Source: an uncultured Pirellula sp. (GTDB lineage: Bacteria > Planctomycetota > Planctomycetia > Pirellulales > Pirellulaceae). From it: a DNA stretch of 64,000 nucleotides. Positions 1 through 10,122 of this stretch are shown piece after piece. The notes below the pieces were generated by a model. The model ran no database searches, had not been told where the DNA came from, and worked only from the letters and a program-made list of their open reading frames with translations. Positions within the stretch are counted from its first letter, which is position 1; each line of letters starts with the position of its first letter. The translations under genes were made by a program, and so were the position numbers. The DNA is taken from the NCBI GenBank assembly GCA_903892355.1, contig CAITIE010000075.1, positions 1-64,000 of the forward strand. The letters run 5' to 3'.

Positions 1-613
1 AGCGCAAGTTATCGCAATGTTGGGCCTCCATCGGCCTTGTGCCGGTGGAGCCATGACTGGCAGCTACGCTTCTCGCCTACCTTAACTTCTTTTTGGTTGG
101 GGCGAAGCCCCAACCGATGTATGTGGACGCGTTGAGCGTAGCGAGGTAGCTGCCAATTGCTGCCCCCACTGGGATGAACCCAGTGGAAGGCCGGAGCCGT
201 GCGGATGTAGAGCGCAATTTATCGCAATGTTGGGCCTCCATCGGCCTTGTGCCGGTGGAGCCATGACTGGCAGCTACGCTTCTCGCCTACCTTAACTTCT
301 TTTTGGTTGGGGCGTCGCCCCAACCGATGTATGTGGACGCGTTGAGCGTAGCGAGGTAGCTGTCAGTTGCTGCCCCCACCGGGACAAGCCCAGTGGAAGG
401 CCGGAGCCGTGCGGATGTACAGCGCAAGTTATCGCAATGTTGGGCCACCACCGGCCTTGTGCCGGTGGAGCCACGACTGGCAGCTACCACAACGCTCCCC
501 AAAAAAAATTCGTCCGTTGGGGCAAAGCCCCAACGAGGAGGAAGGTAAATAGGGGGGAAGGCTAGTAGCTGTCAGTTATTGCCCCCACTGGGATGAACCC
601 AGTGGAAGGCGAA
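1..613. repeat. Three tandem copies of a ~210-bp hairpin-rich element
   Basis: Copies run 1-210, 211-420 and a degenerate third copy 421-613. Each unit holds three inverted repeats: a CCGGCC-TTG-TGCCGG type hairpin, a GTTGGGGC/GCCCCAAC hairpin and a CCACTGGG/CCCAGTGG hairpin. In the second hairpin the stem is kept in all copies while the three-base loop differs (GAA, GTC, AAA), as expected if structure is what is conserved. The third copy has lost similarity between about 485 and 515 but keeps both later hairpins. Short reading frames through the repeat are not convincing genes. The start of the array lies outside the window, so more copies may exist. Confidence 0.85.
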
Positions 614-680
614 GCGGAGCGCCAGTGGGAGGCGAATAGGATCGTGATGGAGTTGCCTTGCATCATCGAGTTTTGCGATG

Positions 681-813
681 AGCAGCGAGTACGATGACGA
701 GTACGAGTACCGTCCGCAAAGTGGACTGAGTACGAAGAGCAGCCAAGCTTGCTCGCTATTGGCTGTTCCTCGTACTCGTACTCGTACTCAGCGCAGCGGT
801 ACTCGTACTCGTC
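681..813. repeat. GAGTAC/GTACTC-rich inverted repeat
   Basis: The left part carries several GAGTAC hexamers and the right part several GTACTC hexamers. Bases 696-712 and 797-813 form a perfect 17-bp inverted repeat separated by 84 bases, so a long stem-loop or cruciform is possible. It sits just upstream of the VCBS-repeat protein gene. No terminator-like T tract follows. Bases 614-680 and 814-942 show nothing recognisable. Confidence 0.7.
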
Positions 814-942
814 GGCTGTTCGGGCTGCCCAGTGGCACCCTATCATCCGCCCTTCCTCCGCATTAGACTTGACTCCCTCCTACCAACCACCTTCCTGGTC
901 TCGGACCGTTTTGCCTGTCTCCATCCATTGAGGGAATCTTTC

Positions 943-2190
943 ATGGGTTTGCTGCTCCCCAATCGCTCGTTGAATCGCCCTCAGGCATTCATTTGGTTGT
1001 GCCTAGTGCATTGCATTGTTTGCACCCAAGGCCTCGCAATCGCACAGCAGTGGAGCGATACCGTTCTACCGGTTCCCTTGACGGTTGGTTATGCGGTACG
1101 CTTGGTGGACCTTAATCGCGATAATCGATTGGACATCGCGATCGTCGATAGCAAGCGTGTACTGTGGCTAGAGAATCCGACGTGGCAAACCCATGTGATC
1201 TGGGAAACACTCGATGCGGCCGCCGACAATGTCTGCTTTGCTCCCCATGATATCGATGGGGATGGCGATATCGATTTTGCCGTTGGCTACGATTGGCAAC
1301 CGAACAATACCAAATCGGGTGGAGCCATCGGATGGCTGGAATCGCCAGCCGATCCGCGATCCCTCTGGACCCATCATCTGTTGACCAAGGATGAGCCGAC
1401 GACTCACCGAATGAATTGGGCGGACATCGATGGGGATCAGAAAAAGGAGCTGATTGTTGCTCCGCTCAAAGGTCGAAATGCAATCGCACCGGGATGGGAT
1501 GATCAAGGTGTTCGCGTGTCCCGTTGGGATGCACCCTCCAATCCAAAATCGGCATGGTCCAACAGCACGATCGAGAGTTCACTTCCGGTGATGCACAATT
1601 TCCAAGTGCTCGACTTCGATCGAGATGGACGCGACGACTTGCTCCTGGCCAGTTTCGAAGGAGTCCATCTTTGGTCGCAGAAGGGCAAGTCCAATGAGAA
1701 GAGCCTCACACGACTGGGGAGTGGGCATGAAGGAAAAGCACCCGAGAAGGGATCGAGCGAGATACGGTTGGGCCTTATGGAAAATAAGCGACGGTTCATC
1801 GCCACCGTAGAGCCGTGGCATGGGAACGAGATTGTGGTCTACGAGGAACCAGCGAGCAATTCGACAGCGAGCGGCAAAGCAACCCTATGGCCGAGGCAAG
1901 TGATCGACGCCGAGCTCAAGTGGGGGCATGCGGTCGCGTGCGCGAATCTTGATGCCGATGACGCAGACGAGTTGGTCATCGGGGTGCGGGATGAGTCGTT
2001 ACCCCACCGCTGTGGAGTGAGGATATACGATCGGCAGTCGGATGGAACATGGCAACGCTCGTTGGTCCAGCCTGGCCAAGTCGCCGTGGAGGATCTCGCA
2101 GTTGGGGACCTCGACGGCGACGGTCAAAACGAAATCATCGCCGTGGGTCGCGCCACCAAAAACGCAGTGGTCTATCGCAAAAAGCGATAA
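943..2190 (+). CDS. Secreted VCBS/FG-GAP repeat protein
   Basis: This 415-residue protein starts with a hydrophobic segment (about residues 15-34) ending near AIAQQ, a probable signal peptide. At least six calcium-loop-like motifs follow, such as DLNRDNRLD, DIDGDGDID, DFDRDGRDD and DLDGDGQNE, spaced as in FG-GAP/VCBS beta-propellers. Family knowledge: such propellers are extracellular or surface binding modules, common in planctomycetes. I chose ATG 943 because GAGGGA lies just upstream and it puts the signal peptide at the N-terminus; a GTG at 832 in the same frame would add 37 unlikely residues. It converges on the pseudopilin cluster with a 31-bp gap. Substrate is unknown. Confidence 0.8.
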   Translation: MGLLLPNRSLNRPQAFIWLCLVHCIVCTQGLAIAQQWSDTVLPVPLTVGYAVRLVDLNRDNRLDIAIVDSKRVLWLENPTWQTHVIWETLDAAADNVCFAPHDIDGDGDIDFAVGYDWQPNNTKSGGAIGWLESPADPRSLWTHHLLTKDEPTTHRMNWADIDGDQKKELIVAPLKGRNAIAPGWDDQGVRVSRWDAPSNPKSAWSNSTIESSLPVMHNFQVLDFDRDGRDDLLLASFEGVHLWSQKGKSNEKSLTRLGSGHEGKAPEKGSSEIRLGLMENKRRFIATVEPWHGNEIVVYEEPASNSTASGKATLWPRQVIDAELKWGHAVACANLDADDADELVIGVRDESLPHRCGVRIYDRQSDGTWQRSLVQPGQVAVEDLAVGDLDGDGQNEIIAVGRATKNAVVYRKKR

Positions 2191-2221
2191 CCACTGCGAA
2201 GCAATCGACAATTCGAAGGAA

Positions 2222-5200
2222 CTACCGACGGCCGCCGTTGATGCGGCGTTCGAGGAGGATAGTCTTTTCGGTGTTGAGATCTTCGCCCGGGATGAAACCC
2301 ACGGGAACCGTGCGGTCGATGATGTAGAACGCTCGTTCACGTTCCGCATCGCCCGAGGCGTTCACATACTCACGCCCAAACCCAGTGTTAGGATCGTACT
2401 CGAAGAGCGAAACTGTGACCCACACAGCGAACACATTCGATTGATCGGTTACCAAGTTCGGCAACCGCATCGCACGCTGGTAGCGAGTGAATGGATTTCG
2501 TTTTGCATCGTCGACCTCTTGGGATGCAGCTCCTGGAATGTTAGGAACCTCACTGCCGATCACCGAATCCGGCGAGAACAAGAGATTACCTACGTTGGTG
2601 GTGCTAGGCATTTGAACGCCGACAGGATTCGGGTTCACCGATCGCAAGATGCCTGACTCGATCGAGTATCGACCTCGTTGCACGACCAATGGCATGTTGT
2701 TGTTATCTGCAGCACCTGGGTAGGGTGCCATCGGATAAAGGTTGGTTGCTAGTCCTGACCGGTAGGCACCTGCGAATTGCGATGGGTAATTTGGATCCAT
2801 TGCTGCATTGGCAGTTCCTCCGAAGAATGAAGATGGAGTCCCACCGGCGTAACCTCGTCTCGACAACATAAACCAATCGGTGATCGAATCGTTGACACTA
2901 CCGGCTCGTTGCGTTCCGGTCAGGAACAAATGCTCGATCCCTTGCAATGCTTCTACCCTACCTGAACTCTGCATGGTCATGGTGTTTAAGTTGATCTTCC
3001 CTGCGCTCACATAGTTCGGGATGTTATTCCGCGGAGCAACGATCGAAACACCGCGCTGTGAGTCTTGCTCCCCATTGCCCGTGTAGTTCGCTGGCAAGTA
3101 GGACGCCAGGAATCGAGCTGCGACGTTGTTTGCTGTCGATGCCGTTTGCACCTTCTCTGGATCTAGGAATTTGGCCGAGTCGATCCACGGAGGAGTCGTT
3201 TCTACAAATTCCAACAATATGGCCCAGTCCGCTTGCACGGGAGGCTTAGCGGAACCGGTTGGCCAATTCCCAGTGCGTTGCATCCAGTAGCCACCTAGCC
3301 GAATATTGTTTCTCGTGGACGGAGTGTCATTCTGTGGCGTGAACGCATTTAGGTCGGATGGTGCACCATCCTCTAGGTTGGTAACCATTGGGTTCGCATT
3401 TTGGAACGATGGCAAGAAATCGAATGGATTCCTCGGTGCATCCAACTTTGCGATCCCATGCTTGGTACCGAACTGACCAGGTGAGGTGAGCGGAACCAGC
3501 ATCAATTCACCCGATGATGCGAATGGGCGATTGAGCCAAACCAGCGAGGTCAAATCGCGAGGCGATCCGTTGTACAGTGGATTGCCCGTGACTGCTTGTG
3601 GTGGTCCGAATCCATCGAACTGGTCTGCCGTATCATTGGTGCTTCCAGCGATCGAATCAAATCGATAACCGACATTCACATAGCCAAGCGTGGTTGCGCT
3701 GTGGTGTTTGGGTTGGTTGTTCTGAACGTCAGGCGGCTGTTGCATGGTGTAGCCGAGTTGGTACATGAAGTACGAGTTATAGCGAGCACCCTGCGGACCG
3801 GCTCCGGCAGGTTGGGGCTGAACCAAGTTTTGCTTGGCAGTTTTTCGTAGCCGAGCCGTCGATACCGAGTTGTAGCTATATCCCCAATCCTTCGGTGTCC
3901 TGGTCGCAGGTTGGTTCGCATTCGTATCAATGGTCCCCTTCGTCGCAGCTGTTTGCTGGGTTCCCCCATCCTTGTAACGGGATTGGAAAGCAATTGTCCC
4001 ACCGCCGTTATCTTCCGGATCGTCTGCTTGTGGAGCTTCGCCATTGAACACCGTCAGATCAATCGAAATCCAATCGACGGTGATGTATGGATTATTCACG
4101 GGATCGTACGGCATGTTTGGATCGGCCAAACGTTGCAGAAATGCGGTTCGAACATTTGGGTATGTTCCAGTCTTGTTCATTGCATTGCCGCCCGCAGGGT
4201 TCAGCACAGGATTGATCGTTGCAGAATAGTCGAATGGTTCATCCGGGAATTTGCCAACCGGAGCCCCTTTGCAATCGACCCAAGAATCTGGCGGAATTAG
4301 TGTATCGCCATAGCCATATCGGTCGTCGGATCGACCCGACAAAAGGTCGTCCGAGTTCAGTCGTGATAATGGCTTGCGATTTGCGGTCCAGTAGCCTTGG
4401 CCGGCGATTGGATTCGGCATCGAGATGTTCATACCGACGCCATTTTGGAAACAGTCCGCCCATCGGCTGCCTGCAGGGGGAAGGGGAGATTCGGAAGGCA
4501 CGTCAGCAGCACAAACAATCCCCTTCGGAGTCTTGACCGCGTTCGACCACTCGGGCCTGTATCGGAATACAGACTCGCCATTGAGCAACGTCGTTAGAAC
4601 ACTGTCTGTTTTTAGAGTGATGCTTTGGTGGCTGGGCGAATTGATCGGCCGATTACTTCCGATGGATGCTTTGAGCAATCGAGAGCTCCACGGGGTGCCG
4701 TCATCTGGATTGTGGGTCAACGAACCGATGACTGTTTCGGTACGCGGACCGAGCACCAAGTAACTTCCTCCATCGAGGAGTACATCATCGCCGGTTGTTT
4801 GGGTTCGGTTGTAATAGATCTTGTGCCGTTTTTGGGGATTCTGGTCATTGGTGTTGTCGTTCCCCTCGAGGTTCGGAATTCGGTTGTACGTATTGGGTTC
4901 TTGGGTAGTGAACCAAATCATCCGTTCGAATTCGAGACCGGTGGTAGCCATGGTTGAGAAATCGGTAAGCAATCCGTTTCCTAAATTGACCTCAGGAATA
5001 GAGCTTGTCGGATCTCCAGCCACTGCCGCATTCTTGCTGAATTGGAAATCGCGTTTGTCCATTTTGCTTGGATCGGCATCTTGGTAGACAGCGTTGGGTT
5101 GCTGTGCCGCTCCAGCCGAACCGGGGCTGGTCATCGGATTGATCCCAATCCGCCACACGGGTTGCGATCCCCAGTAAGCGCTGCTCGGCGCGAGCTTGCC

Positions 5201-8200
5201 AATATTCAATCGAACTGCTGTGTTGGCACGGATATCGTAGAGGGACGAGGGAACGCCTGGGATCTTCTTGTCTTCCGGAACGTAGGTTGTCCTTGGGGCG
5301 TAAAGCTCGAGGTAGAGCGAACCCTTTGGGAATCGGTACTGATCCATATTCGGATCCGGGTTCATCGCGTCGTTCGTAGCCTTGCCCGGTCCATCATCTA
5401 AATCGGTGTCACGAAGCGATTTGTCGTGAAGTGCAAAAGATTCCGTAAGGAGCAATTCGGGGTTCTCCATCCCAAACACGACACCGATGAATGGCCGTTG
5501 GGTTGCATCGGGTGCCCACGAATTGTTGCTGGCGTTGTAGACCATCAAGCGATCGGGAGCCCAGTAGGCTTGGCGGTTGATCCCCAGCCCGGAATCGTTG
5601 ATACCGAATGGGAAAATGTCGTATTCGAAGCGAGTCATCGCACCGTCACCATCGCGGAAATCGACCACATTGACCGCCCATTGGGCGATCGCCCGAGCTC
5701 GCAATTTATGGCGATTCAAAGCATCATTGACATTCTTCATGCTGGGAAACTCGTAATCCCGAGGAATGATCAACTGAGCCAAGCAGTAAAGGTATCTAGC
5801 CATGAGCTGACGCGAACCCAGGTAGGGGCGACTGGCCGAGTTGGATTCCCGTTGTTCGCGATCGTAAAACCCAGAAGCGGCTGATGCTTGGACGGTCCCT
5901 GCCAGGATCTTTAGTTCCCGTTCATTGGAGAAAAGCAATTCACGGGGATCGTCGACTTCACCGTTCGCGACTTCGTTTCCGTTGGGGGTCGTGTAGGCGT
6001 CATCAACTCCGTTGCCGAAGGGGCGATTCAAATCCATTCGAAGGTTGCTGGAGAACTCGGGCGGAAAGAGTTCATAGAGGGCTTCCAGCGACAACTGTGG
6101 GTCATCGTCCGGAGCACCTGCTGGCAATGTTCTCTTGCGATAGCGTTGCTCGTGAAGCATCCGGATCAGACCGAGTAGGTTGCCTGCATCCTTTTCAGCA
6201 ATAATGCCGGTGGGGCTTGCAATGGTTGCCGCAGCTGCGAGCTTAGGGTATCGAAGTTCAGCGCTATGCGTGGTCAGCAACCGATTCACCTCCGAAGTAC
6301 TTCCGAAACCGGCCTTGACTAATCGCTCTCGCAAGTAGTCCGGCAGTACTTCGACATCATCGTCGAACCGTCGCAGGACTGCTTCGAGTTCGGCCAAGGT
6401 GAATGGACTATCCGCATTGGGTTGCATCCCAGTACCCGCTTCGTAGGCATCGCCAACCCGCTCCGAGGCTATTCCTGAACTGGCACCAGTATCGGGGTAT
6501 GCATCGGTAATCGTCGGATGCACGAATGCGAGGTTGCCATTGCGATCGAATGCGGGAGCGATGGAGCCTCGTCGGCCCATCGGAGTGCCGAGTGATCGAC
6601 CGTGCACATACTGTCCATTCACGGCAGGATCAACATACCGAGTTTCACGGTATCGAAGCACAGAGATCAAATCATCCCCGTCGAATGCCCCGGTACCCTT
6701 GAGTCCCGGAGAACGATCCAAATCAACGGCACTATAGACGATAGGCCGGGTACGGTATCGTCGTGCTCCATAGCGATCATCAAAGATCGAGAACGAGGTT
6801 TGCGAGGAGGTCAGCAGCAAAGAATTGAATCCGAACAATTGATTCAACGAGATATCCGCGGGTCCAAAACCGAACCCTTGAGAGATCGAGAACGGAGTGG
6901 TTCCGGCGAGATCGGCACGAAGGAAGCCGGCGTTATCCGTGAACGCATTGAAGCCTTGTTGACCAACACCGTTATTCGGAATCGATCCCTGAATGCGATC
7001 TCCATGCAGGTTGATGTTCAAACGACCATCGAGGTCTTCGATATGGATCGAAGCCAAGGGCTTAAGCAACTTGCCGTCGGGCGAGTGCATGCTGGGAAGG
7101 TTTGGATTGATCCAGACACTTTCTGGGATGCCGTCACCGTCGTTGTCCACATCCCAAGGTCCATTGATCAGCGCGCGGACATATCCTTGCAACGCAAGCA
7201 CTTCGGCGGGCGTCGGCTGGGGTGTCGACCATGTAAAACCAGTCGGCAGCTTGGGGAAACCTACACCAGGACTGAAAAAGGGATTCTCAACCGTACTGCC
7301 AAAGCTGTAGTTCATCACCCGAGCGGTCGATGCATCGATCATGCGCAGCAGTTCATACACCTCGCCTGCGCTGAGGTTTTGCGGATCCCCAAAGAGATTC
7401 GCGATGTAATTGATCAACTCTGGGCGATGGAATGACGGGATGATGTTCGGAACAACGGAGTTGCCATTCTTCGTAAAGCCAACATTTGCCAACCAAAAGT
7501 CGCGCCAATCAGGTACGTCGTAGCCTTCGTTGCTCTGCCCACGAAGCAGGTTTTGGGTCGGCCGCAGACGAGGCAAATCGCCGACGGTGGGAATTCCAGC
7601 GATCCCAGTTCCGGGTTCGGTCGCCATCATGTCCGTGCGCTGGATGTAATCGTAGTGAGGCAACAAGGCCGGGGAAATCTTGCGATTTGCGGCGGAGGGA
7701 ATCGCCATCACACGACGCGAATCGATGTTTCCGAAACCAGCTTCTCCGGGAACATCCTCAAATCCAATACCCGCGTTATTAAACGCTGCGCCGTTGATCA
7801 CGCACTTGAATCCTTGGTAGTTGTCGCTGGCGGGATCGTAGAAGTAAAAGAGGTTTCGCAGTCCTTTGCCGTTAGGAAGATTCAGCCACGCGGCGATATC
7901 TCCTGAAAAGTTTTCGGTAAGACCAGTACTGGGATTTTTCCAACGCCCCTCGAGCGAACCGCTTACGCTCGAAAGATCGATCGCGATCGAATAATCATAT
8001 TCGAAGGCATCGTTTCGGGTGTACGTAGGGTTGGATGGGGTATTTGGATCCGGAGGGTCCGAGCCAAGACTGCTACGAACGTAACCTACGTACTTGAGAA
8101 TCCGGAACGAGTAGCCGGCCAGTGGCCCTTCGAGGATCGTCATCACTCGGGTGTTGTACGCATTCTCGATCGGATTGAGACGGTACGAAGGAACGGGACC

Positions 8201-8680
8201 TCCCAGGAGGTCCGGATTTCTTGGATCGAGAGAAAGCTTGACAATCTCAACGCCAGTCTGGGGCGCAGTCGGTGTTAGGCGTAGTGCCCAGGAATCGAGG
8301 AATGTGTTGTTGATCTGCGGATAAATGCGATGCCCGAATTGCACGCGGACCGCATTGGCATCGTAGATATCCTCGAGCAGCGCGTGTTTGAAGAACGAAG
8401 ACTTTGGATCTCGCGTCCCACGTAGTGCTTGGCGCAGAACCTCGCCTGCCATACCTCGCGCCGAGGTGTTCGACGTATTGGCGCGAACTTTCATCGCTTG
8501 TGCACCAGCGCGCGATGAGCTTGCAGCGACAACGTACGTTACCGCCAACAAGGAGAAAAGGGCTAGCATGCCAAGGGCTAGCAGCAATACCAGCCCGTGA
8601 CGCGACCGTGCACGTCCACTAAGCCGGCGATTTCCCGCGTTGCCTCGTCGTAGCTGGTTCACTTTAATAATCGTCCTCAT
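2222..8680 (-). CDS. Giant GspK/PilX-like minor pseudopilin (2152 aa)
   Basis: The N-terminus is a basic leader followed by a single hydrophobic helix (RSRHG then LVLLLALGMLALFSLLAV), resembling the class III signal of PilX/GspK minor pilins but without the usual Glu5. Two stretches resemble the conserved GspK core: DLDGRLNINLHG near residue 556 and GKINLNTM near residue 1897. A DVDNDGDGIPES calcium-loop-like motif lies near residue 520. GspK is normally about 320 residues, so this is about seven times longer. ATG 8680 is preceded by GAGAGAGGA; an upstream ATG at 8737 overlaps the previous stop (TAATG) but would add 19 residues before the leader. It is last in the pilus/secretion cluster. Role as a tip or minor pilin is inferred from position and N-terminus. 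Confidence 0.7.
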   Translation of the reverse strand: MRTIIKVNQLRRGNAGNRRLSGRARSRHGLVLLLALGMLALFSLLAVTYVVAASSSRAGAQAMKVRANTSNTSARGMAGEVLRQALRGTRDPKSSFFKHALLEDIYDANAVRVQFGHRIYPQINNTFLDSWALRLTPTAPQTGVEIVKLSLDPRNPDLLGGPVPSYRLNPIENAYNTRVMTILEGPLAGYSFRILKYVGYVRSSLGSDPPDPNTPSNPTYTRNDAFEYDYSIAIDLSSVSGSLEGRWKNPSTGLTENFSGDIAAWLNLPNGKGLRNLFYFYDPASDNYQGFKCVINGAAFNNAGIGFEDVPGEAGFGNIDSRRVMAIPSAANRKISPALLPHYDYIQRTDMMATEPGTGIAGIPTVGDLPRLRPTQNLLRGQSNEGYDVPDWRDFWLANVGFTKNGNSVVPNIIPSFHRPELINYIANLFGDPQNLSAGEVYELLRMIDASTARVMNYSFGSTVENPFFSPGVGFPKLPTGFTWSTPQPTPAEVLALQGYVRALINGPWDVDNDGDGIPESVWINPNLPSMHSPDGKLLKPLASIHIEDLDGRLNINLHGDRIQGSIPNNGVGQQGFNAFTDNAGFLRADLAGTTPFSISQGFGFGPADISLNQLFGFNSLLLTSSQTSFSIFDDRYGARRYRTRPIVYSAVDLDRSPGLKGTGAFDGDDLISVLRYRETRYVDPAVNGQYVHGRSLGTPMGRRGSIAPAFDRNGNLAFVHPTITDAYPDTGASSGIASERVGDAYEAGTGMQPNADSPFTLAELEAVLRRFDDDVEVLPDYLRERLVKAGFGSTSEVNRLLTTHSAELRYPKLAAAATIASPTGIIAEKDAGNLLGLIRMLHEQRYRKRTLPAGAPDDDPQLSLEALYELFPPEFSSNLRMDLNRPFGNGVDDAYTTPNGNEVANGEVDDPRELLFSNERELKILAGTVQASAASGFYDREQRESNSASRPYLGSRQLMARYLYCLAQLIIPRDYEFPSMKNVNDALNRHKLRARAIAQWAVNVVDFRDGDGAMTRFEYDIFPFGINDSGLGINRQAYWAPDRLMVYNASNNSWAPDATQRPFIGVVFGMENPELLLTESFALHDKSLRDTDLDDGPGKATNDAMNPDPNMDQYRFPKGSLYLELYAPRTTYVPEDKKIPGVPSSLYDIRANTAVRLNIGKLAPSSAYWGSQPVWRIGINPMTSPGSAGAAQQPNAVYQDADPSKMDKRDFQFSKNAAVAGDPTSSIPEVNLGNGLLTDFSTMATTGLEFERMIWFTTQEPNTYNRIPNLEGNDNTNDQNPQKRHKIYYNRTQTTGDDVLLDGGSYLVLGPRTETVIGSLTHNPDDGTPWSSRLLKASIGSNRPINSPSHQSITLKTDSVLTTLLNGESVFRYRPEWSNAVKTPKGIVCAADVPSESPLPPAGSRWADCFQNGVGMNISMPNPIAGQGYWTANRKPLSRLNSDDLLSGRSDDRYGYGDTLIPPDSWVDCKGAPVGKFPDEPFDYSATINPVLNPAGGNAMNKTGTYPNVRTAFLQRLADPNMPYDPVNNPYITVDWISIDLTVFNGEAPQADDPEDNGGGTIAFQSRYKDGGTQQTAATKGTIDTNANQPATRTPKDWGYSYNSVSTARLRKTAKQNLVQPQPAGAGPQGARYNSYFMYQLGYTMQQPPDVQNNQPKHHSATTLGYVNVGYRFDSIAGSTNDTADQFDGFGPPQAVTGNPLYNGSPRDLTSLVWLNRPFASSGELMLVPLTSPGQFGTKHGIAKLDAPRNPFDFLPSFQNANPMVTNLEDGAPSDLNAFTPQNDTPSTRNNIRLGGYWMQRTGNWPTGSAKPPVQADWAILLEFVETTPPWIDSAKFLDPEKVQTASTANNVAARFLASYLPANYTGNGEQDSQRGVSIVAPRNNIPNYVSAGKINLNTMTMQSSGRVEALQGIEHLFLTGTQRAGSVNDSITDWFMLSRRGYAGGTPSSFFGGTANAAMDPNYPSQFAGAYRSGLATNLYPMAPYPGAADNNNMPLVVQRGRYSIESGILRSVNPNPVGVQMPSTTNVGNLLFSPDSVIGSEVPNIPGAASQEVDDAKRNPFTRYQRAMRLPNLVTDQSNVFAVWVTVSLFEYDPNTGFGREYVNASGDAERERAFYIIDRTVPVGFIPGEDLNTEKTILLERRINGGRR

Positions 8681-8736
8681 TGAAATCCTCTCTCTCAATT
8701 CGTGTGTGTGGAGAGTGATGTTCGTAGTTCTATGCA

Positions 8737-10107
8737 TTATCGAAGCTCGACTTGCCGTTCATAAACATGAACAACATCCTTGAGCAGTACGGCTTGGGTC
8801 TCGATCAATCCTGGTGGGGGCGGTACCGATGGCAATGCCAAGTTTCTTTGCTTGAGATCGTCGATCTCACCTTCGCTCCATGCCCATGGCTTGCCAGACA
8901 CACGGATCAGACGTGGAAAGGTATCTTCGCCGGTGACGCCGACAACTCGGTACCAACGATGAACCTGGCGTGAAATCAGTGTTGCTTTCGACTGGTCCAA
9001 CTGCCGTGGCAGCAATTCTTGTTTGGTGAATCGGGACATCATCATCCAGTCGCCAATTTTGATCTTGGCGTCGACGTTGGGGTGGGCGGTGACGGTGACG
9101 TTGAACGTCCCGGAGGTCAGGGCGTCGGACGAGATATCGGTAACTTTCAAGGCCCTCTCACCGGTCGGCAGGTTCATGAAATTGCCGCCCCCGAGCGACA
9201 TGATGGAGAAAACCTCGCGGACATCCCGCTTCGAAAATACCACCAATGCCACATCGAAGACACGCGGGATTTGGACGGGACGATTTGCCTTGATCGAGCC
9301 ACTCCCATTACCTCCATCCCAATTTTCTAGCGTTCGATTGAGTGGAGTGATCGGCGTACTATCGGACGGTGTCACTGTCATCAGCCACGATGTTTGCTGC
9401 GGCGAAGTTGGACTCGAAACAATCGGGTTTCCTGTATCACCTGAGACATAGACGGACCGCAACGGGCCAATCGCTTTATTCTTTCCGGTGGATGGCTGTA
9501 CCAAATCCCCACCGTACATGGTCGCCAAGCGAATCGCAGCGGGTTGCCTGAGCCAGCTTCCAGGCGTGGAGGCTTGAGGGTCGGTGAGTGATCCTCGAAG
9601 CAATCGTGGAGCGCGATTGCCGCCGGAGGCAAAGGTGACAGGATTGGATGTGTCTTCTAAAAATGGAAACCGCGTTCGATAAAACGGCGTTGGCATTGTA
9701 TTGCCGTTTCGGGGTTGGTATCCCCAAAACAACGGATCGATGCAGAATCCGATTCCTGCAGCTTCATTTTGGGCGACTGCGGCCATGACGGAATCGTTCG
9801 GAGCTGGAAATGTCTCCGCGATCCGATCGTATGCTTGTTGCATGGAGCCTAGGGAATGTTCGGTAACCCCGACGTCATCGATCAAGCACCAAGGTGATTC
9901 CACGGAGGGTTGAACGATATTGGTGCTGTTGAAGACTGCGAGGGCGGACTCGCCCGAAGCGAGTCCTTGGGTGGTTTGATAACTATCGGCGGCTTGTCGG
10001 CCAGCCAGCGGAATCAATAGCCCGACGGCAACCATCCCCACCAAGATGACAACCATGGCGAAGATGACTTCGAGGAGGGTTAAGCCGTTTCGACGATTCG
10101 ATCGCAT
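8737..10107 (-). CDS. PilV/GspI-like prepilin
   Basis: The 456-residue protein begins MRSNRRNG followed by LTLLEVIFAMVVILVGM, a classic prepilin leader with Gly at -1 and Glu at +5. The LEVIFAMVVI form is typical of PilV/GspI-type minor pilins. The rest has no motif I recognise and is much longer than GspI (about 120 residues), as is usual for planctomycete prepilins. It follows the GspH-like gene by 15 bp and its stop abuts the following reading frame, so it is almost certainly in one operon. Processing would need a prepilin peptidase, which is not in the window. Confidence 0.8.
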   Translation of the reverse strand: MRSNRRNGLTLLEVIFAMVVILVGMVAVGLLIPLAGRQAADSYQTTQGLASGESALAVFNSTNIVQPSVESPWCLIDDVGVTEHSLGSMQQAYDRIAETFPAPNDSVMAAVAQNEAAGIGFCIDPLFWGYQPRNGNTMPTPFYRTRFPFLEDTSNPVTFASGGNRAPRLLRGSLTDPQASTPGSWLRQPAAIRLATMYGGDLVQPSTGKNKAIGPLRSVYVSGDTGNPIVSSPTSPQQTSWLMTVTPSDSTPITPLNRTLENWDGGNGSGSIKANRPVQIPRVFDVALVVFSKRDVREVFSIMSLGGGNFMNLPTGERALKVTDISSDALTSGTFNVTVTAHPNVDAKIKIGDWMMMSRFTKQELLPRQLDQSKATLISRQVHRWYRVVGVTGEDTFPRLIRVSGKPWAWSEGEIDDLKQRNLALPSVPPPPGLIETQAVLLKDVVHVYERQVELR

Positions 10108-10122
10108 GCTGTACTCTCCTGA

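Noticed and set aside
562-846. Frame encoding YEYEYE repeats
   Set aside because: Translation of the GTACTC repeat; no start context.
8680-8737. ATG 8737 as start of the giant pseudopilin
   Set aside because: TAATG overlap is attractive, but GAGAGAGGA before 8680 and the leader position favour 8680; kept as an alternative.
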